From contig NZ_JALBUT010000003.1 of assembly GCF_033971905.1 (NCBI RefSeq), positions 124,001 to 188,000 of the forward strand: DNA of 64,000 nt, read 5' to 3'. The notes beneath the pieces were generated by a model. That model was not told the DNA's origin. It ran no database searches and saw nothing but the letters and a program-made list of their open reading frames with translations. A program made the translations under genes and the position numbers. Source of the DNA: Intestinicryptomonas porci. Its GTDB lineage: Bacteria; Verrucomicrobiota; Verrucomicrobiia; Opitutales; Intestinicryptomonadaceae. This document shows, piece after piece, positions 60,847 through 64,000 of this stretch. Each line of letters starts with the position of its first letter. Positions within the stretch are counted from its first letter, which is position 1.

Positions 60847-62258
60847 TGAGCGAATTTTCAGACTACAAAATAGCCGACATCTCTTTGGCGGATTTCGGAA
60901 GAAAAGAACTTGACATCGCAGAGCACGAAATGCCGGGGCTCATGGCGGTGCGCAAAAAATACGCGGACAAAAAACCGCTTAAAGGCGTCAGAATAAGCGG
61001 CAGCCTGCACATGACAATCCAAACCGCCGTCTTGATTGAAACATTGAAAGCTCTCGGCGCGGACGTGCGCTGGGCAAGCTGCAACATCTTTTCAACGCAA
61101 GACCACGCGGCGGCGGCAATCGCAAAAGGCGGCACTCCCGTATTTGCATGGAAAGGCGAAAGCCTTGAAGACTACTGGGAATGCACCTACAAGGCTCTGA
61201 CTTGGAACGACGGCAAGGGCCCGCAGTTAATAGTTGACGACGGCGGAGACGCGACTTTGCTAATCCACAAAGGCTACGAGCTTGAAAACGGCTCGGATTG
61301 GGTAAACACTGAAAGCTCAAGCCATGAAGAAGAAGTCATAAAGGCTCTTCTTAAAAAAGTTAACAAGGAAGACCCAAGCCATTGGCACAAAGTCGTTGCG
61401 GAAGTCAAGGGTGTTTCAGAAGAAACAACGACAGGCGTACACCGCCTCTACCAGCGTTTTGAAAGGGGCGAACTGCTCTTCCCCGCAATCAATGTAAACG
61501 ACTCCGTAACAAAGAGCAAATTCGACAATTTGTACGGTTGCAGAGAATCGCTGGTTGACGGCATAAAGCGCGCAACAGACGTAATGATTGCGGGCAAAGT
61601 GGCGGTAGTTTGCGGCTACGGCGATGTCGGCAAAGGCTGTGTTCAGGCATTAAAAGGGCTTGGCGCAACAATTTTGGTCACGGAAATAGACCCGATTTGC
61701 GCATTGCAGGCGGCAATGGAAGGCTACCGCGTGGTGACGATTGAAGAAACATTGGGATTGGCGGACATCTATGTAACAACAACCGGCAACTGCAAGATTA
61801 TCACAATCGAGCACATGCAAAAGATGCGCGACCAGGCTATCGTCTGCAACATAGGGCATTTCGACAATGAAATCGAAGTAAGCAAGCTTGAAAAATTCCC
61901 GAACATAAAGCGCACAAACATCAAACCCCAGGTTGACAAATACACATTCCCTGGCGGCAATTCAATCTACCTCTTGGCGGAAGGCAGGCTCGTTAACTTG
62001 GGCTGTGCGACGGGGCACCCGTCGTTTGTGATGAGCAATTCTTTCACAAACCAAACGCTTGCGCAAATAGACCTTTGGGAAAACCGCGGCAAGTACGAAA
62101 ACAAAGTCTATACCCTGCCCAAGAAATTGGACGAAGAAGTCGCAAGACTGCACTTGGAACGCATCGGAGCGCACCTTACAACCCTGACACAGGAGCAGGC
62201 GGACTACATCGGCGTAAAAGTCGAAGGCCCGTATAAATCGGACATTTACAGGTATTAA
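60846..62258 (+). CDS. ahcY: S-adenosylhomocysteine hydrolase
   Basis: A 470-aa NAD-dependent hydrolase splitting SAH into adenosine and homocysteine, removing product inhibition of methyltransferases. RISGSLHMTIQTAVLIETL, NIFSTQDHAAAAIA, DDGGDATLLIHKGYE, the NAD site VAVVCGYGDVGKGCVQAL and the C-terminal GPYKSDIYRY are diagnostic. The start is the ATG overlapping the metK stop. Having metK and ahcY as a coupled pair completes the methyl cycle except for methionine synthase, not seen here. Confidence 0.97.
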   Translation: MSEFSDYKIADISLADFGRKELDIAEHEMPGLMAVRKKYADKKPLKGVRISGSLHMTIQTAVLIETLKALGADVRWASCNIFSTQDHAAAAIAKGGTPVFAWKGESLEDYWECTYKALTWNDGKGPQLIVDDGGDATLLIHKGYELENGSDWVNTESSSHEEEVIKALLKKVNKEDPSHWHKVVAEVKGVSEETTTGVHRLYQRFERGELLFPAINVNDSVTKSKFDNLYGCRESLVDGIKRATDVMIAGKVAVVCGYGDVGKGCVQALKGLGATILVTEIDPICALQAAMEGYRVVTIEETLGLADIYVTTTGNCKIITIEHMQKMRDQAIVCNIGHFDNEIEVSKLEKFPNIKRTNIKPQVDKYTFPGGNSIYLLAEGRLVNLGCATGHPSFVMSNSFTNQTLAQIDLWENRGKYENKVYTLPKKLDEEVARLHLERIGAHLTTLTQEQADYIGVKVEGPYKSDIYRY

Positions 62259-62273
62259 AACGGATTGTTTGCG

Positions 62274-62309
62274 AAAAGCGGCGGATATGTTTTTTCCGCC
62301 GCTTTTTTT
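62274..62309 (+). terminator. Rho-independent terminator of metK-ahcY
   Basis: Stem AAAGCGGCGGA / TCCGCCGCTTT with a loop of nine bases and a long T run, 16 bases after the ahcY stop. Confidence 0.88.
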
Positions 62310-62564
62310 GTGCCAAATAAGCGTGTTAAATCCCCGTTTTTAACCGCAAAATAGATGTCAACGGGCTTTTTCAATTCCGCCTCCGTCATTCCTGAAAATG
62401 CCCGAGAAACCAAATGCAAGCAAAAGAAAGCCGCCTTGCGCAAAAACAAGGCGACCGCAAATTTGCCAAAATACGCAGTACTGCCGCGCGAAGGCAAAAC
62501 TATATCGAACATTGTAAATTCAAAAAAAAATACGCTTGAAAGAAAATTCATCTTTTCAAAACGC
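62310..62564. other. Spacer between ahcY and the ICMT-like gene, no supported gene
   Basis: About 255 bases. A minus-strand open frame (62255-62551) crosses it, but it runs through the ahcY terminator into the ahcY stop codon and shows no start signal or family pattern. The DNA is otherwise unremarkable. It could hold a decayed gene. Confidence 0.4.
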
Positions 62565-63176
62565 TTAATAGAGCTTGAAAAGGGTCGGTATGACGCCCGC
62601 TTCCCTCAAACCTTCGGCAAGCTCAAAAAACCCGATAATCCAAACAAACCAAACGGCGTCCAAAAAACTTTTTGTAAACTTTTTGGGCATTACTTCCATA
62701 AAATCAGGCTGGCTTGGCTTTCGGAAAAAATTGGGAATAAAGCGCGGCGTTGTTTTACAATAATCGTCAAATTCCTTGCCGAAAAGCTCTTTTAAGCGCG
62801 CTTCTTCGCCCTTGACCGTCGAGGGATAATACAAGATGAAAGCAACGGCGGCAAGCATCGGAATCGAAAATGTCTCCGTGCCGAAACAAGTGCCGACCGC
62901 TCCCACAAAACTGAAAAAGTAGAGCGGATTTCTGCACAAGCTGTAAGGCCCCTCGGTGATTAGCTTTCTGTCTTTGTGTCCTGCAATATAAAGCGAGCAC
63001 CAAATTCTGCCGAATGCGCCGATTGTAGCCATCACGCATGCAAAGAGCATAAGCGATTCTTCAAGTATCGGATTTAATTCCCACTTTGTCTCGCAAAAGA
63101 GAACCGCAAATATAATAAAAATGCCTACGACTTTGGAAATTGTCGTCCTTATTTTTTCATTCAAAGTTTTTTTCAT
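62565..63176 (-). CDS. Isoprenylcysteine carboxyl methyltransferase-like membrane protein
   Basis: A 203-aa integral membrane protein with four or five helices. The family C-terminal signature is visible: ITEGPYSLCRNPLYFFSFVG followed by EEARLKELFGKEFDDYCKTTPRFIPNFF, the SAM-binding part of ICMT/PEMT-like enzymes. Bacterial members methylate unknown isoprenoid or lipid substrates, so no reaction can be named. It stands alone on the minus strand. Its carboxyl tail is longer than usual (about 40 residues after the signature, with a further helix). Confidence 0.82.
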   Translation of the reverse strand: MKKTLNEKIRTTISKVVGIFIIFAVLFCETKWELNPILEESLMLFACVMATIGAFGRIWCSLYIAGHKDRKLITEGPYSLCRNPLYFFSFVGAVGTCFGTETFSIPMLAAVAFILYYPSTVKGEEARLKELFGKEFDDYCKTTPRFIPNFFRKPSQPDFMEVMPKKFTKSFLDAVWFVWIIGFFELAEGLREAGVIPTLFKLY

Positions 63177-63257
63177 TAGATTTCATTTTGTTATGAAGTC
63201 ATAATGAAACGATTTTGTTTTTATTTTATTAGCGAATTGTTAGTTTTTTGTTAATTC

Positions 63258-63755
63258 TTACAATGAACTTAACAAAAGACTACATATAATCAAGGCCGAA
63301 AAACCGCAATAAATTCCCACACATAAAGTTCTTGTCTTTTTCTCTTTAACAAATCTCTTTCCAAAAAACGGAACCACATAACAAAATGTAAGCATTATAA
63401 CGAGAATTTCGATGTCAACTTGAGACATTCCAAAAGGTGTTTCTTCGCCACGTAAAATCGAAAATAAAATAGAGGACACAATAAAAATAGGGAAAAAACA
63501 GTATAAAATTTTTTCGAGGCTGAAAAAATTTAAATATTTAGTTAATTTTCTCTCGGACTCATCTTTCGATATTTTTCCGACACACAAAAGAGCTTCGAAA
63601 ATCATCCAAAATATAAAATCAAGAAGATACTTAAAAGCAATACAAGGCAAGAAAACAATTACACTAATAAAATATAATATCACAACAATACCAATCAAAG
63701 GCAATTCAGAAATAGTTGAAAAGCCTCCATCTGCCATTAAAATTGGATAAAACAT
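63258..63755 (-). CDS. Hypothetical integral membrane protein
   Basis: A 165-aa, very hydrophobic protein with four likely membrane segments (GIVVILYFISVIVFLPCIAF, CFFPIFIVSSILFSIL, VIMLTFCYVVPFFG and a C-terminal ALIICSLLLSSL). A polar loop holds KISKDESERKLTKYL. AAAGAGGT precedes the start. I know no family. Codon use is more AT-rich than in the metabolic genes, and with the truncated gene next to it this could belong to a variable region. Confidence 0.65.
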   Translation of the reverse strand: MFYPILMADGGFSTISELPLIGIVVILYFISVIVFLPCIAFKYLLDFIFWMIFEALLCVGKISKDESERKLTKYLNFFSLEKILYCFFPIFIVSSILFSILRGEETPFGMSQVDIEILVIMLTFCYVVPFFGKRFVKEKKTRTLCVGIYCGFSALIICSLLLSSL

Positions 63756-63785
63756 AAAAACCTCTTTCCTGCGTTAAAATTTTAT

Positions 63786-64000
63786 TTATAAAATCAGCAT
63801 AGTGCCTATACCCCAGCCTACATCCCACCAAAAATCTCCCGACAACTGTCCGTTTGTTTTAACAACTTCGCACCTTGCCGTTTCATACTGCTTTGTATTA
63901 TAATTATAAACTTCTTTTATGGAAATCCTTGTATATCCGTTCGACGTTACCAAAGTCTTCCAAAATAGTTCGACTTCATAGCTAATACTTTTAGGAATGT
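63786..64000 (-). CDS. Hypothetical protein (partial, N-terminus off the window)
   Basis: An open minus-strand frame enters at the right edge and ends at a TAA at 63786-63788. The readable C-terminal 71 residues include YEVELFWKTLVTSNGYTRIS, KEVYNYNTKQYETARCEVVK and the end WWDVGWGIGTMLIL. It is beta-rich and aromatic, with no family match. The stop is 30 bases before the next gene's start, so both are probably one operon. Confidence 0.6.
   Translation of the reverse strand, partial: IPKSISYEVELFWKTLVTSNGYTRISIKEVYNYNTKQYETARCEVVKTNGQLSGDFWWDVGWGIGTMLIL

Noticed and set aside
62255..62551. Minus-strand open frame of 98 aa after ahcY
   Set aside because: It ends inside the ahcY stop codon and reads through the ahcY terminator hairpin; no start signal, family pattern or domain is visible.

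Overview
The window is a moderately AT-rich bacterial chromosome segment, most likely from a host-associated member of the Verrucomicrobiota (Opitutales/Puniceicoccales-like; Lentisphaerota or Kiritimatiellota remain possible). This rests on gene content: secreted ThuA-domain and HEAT/discoidin proteins with Tat-exported Gfo/Idh oxidoreductases, a DUF3142-like protein, a very large prepilin-like protein resembling Verru_Chthon cassette protein A, and several signal-peptide proteins I cannot name. No rRNA or other direct taxonomic marker is present.

Layout. 1-5.3 kb (minus): a tight biotin operon bioB-bioA-bioF-bioGC-bioD, with a BioG-BioC fusion and bioD running off the left edge. 5.5-12.5 kb: an AdiA-like arginine decarboxylase (plus), an unknown secreted protein, and a potABCD polyamine importer (minus). 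12.7-16.0 kb (minus): iron genes, namely a DtxR-type regulator fused to a FeoA domain, feoB and a Fur-family regulator. Inverted-repeat operators precede both feo genes, and a Fur-box-like site precedes fur. 16.1-31 kb (minus): secreted proteins, including a Gfo/Idh-ThuA-ThuA/HEAT/discoidin operon and a 1,196-aa glycoside-hydrolase-like protein. A gene-free hairpin-rich region of about 1.05 kb lies between them, bounded by perfect 23-bp inverted repeats. 31-35.5 kb: tRNA-Ile2(CAU), hisS, an IHF/HU gene, then ubiE-rluA-aminotransferase-like (plus). 35.7-39.3 kb (minus): a second Gfo/Idh-HEAT/discoidin operon paralogous to the first. 39.5-41.7 kb (plus): a gamma-carbonic-anhydrase-like protein with a Cys/His-rich tail, a tiny lipoprotein of CP repeats, and a metallophosphoesterase. 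42-46.4 kb: the 1,451-aa prepilin-like protein. 46.5-52.7 kb (plus): an unknown secreted protein, gapA, a six-hairpin glycosidase, pgk and tpiA. 52.7-57 kb: an EF-hand membrane protein, small unknown proteins and a PEGA protein. 57-64 kb: gdhA, a small membrane pair, metK-ahcY, an isoprenylcysteine-methyltransferase-like protein and unknown membrane proteins.

How the genes fit together. MetK and AhcY supply and recycle the methyl-donor cycle used by BioC and UbiE and probably by the ICMT-like enzyme. The decarboxylase and Pot importer concern polyamines. The feo/fur block is an iron-uptake unit with its own operators. The secreted hydrolases and ThuA/Gfo-Idh proteins suggest processing of host or dietary glycans that feeds the glycolytic genes.

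The most unusual items are the hairpin-rich inverted-repeat element at 26.3-27.4 kb, the adjacent Cys/His-tail and CP-repeat proteins at 39.5-40.6 kb, and the Cys-cluster DtxR-FeoA fusion with paired GTTAG-N6-CTAAC operators.
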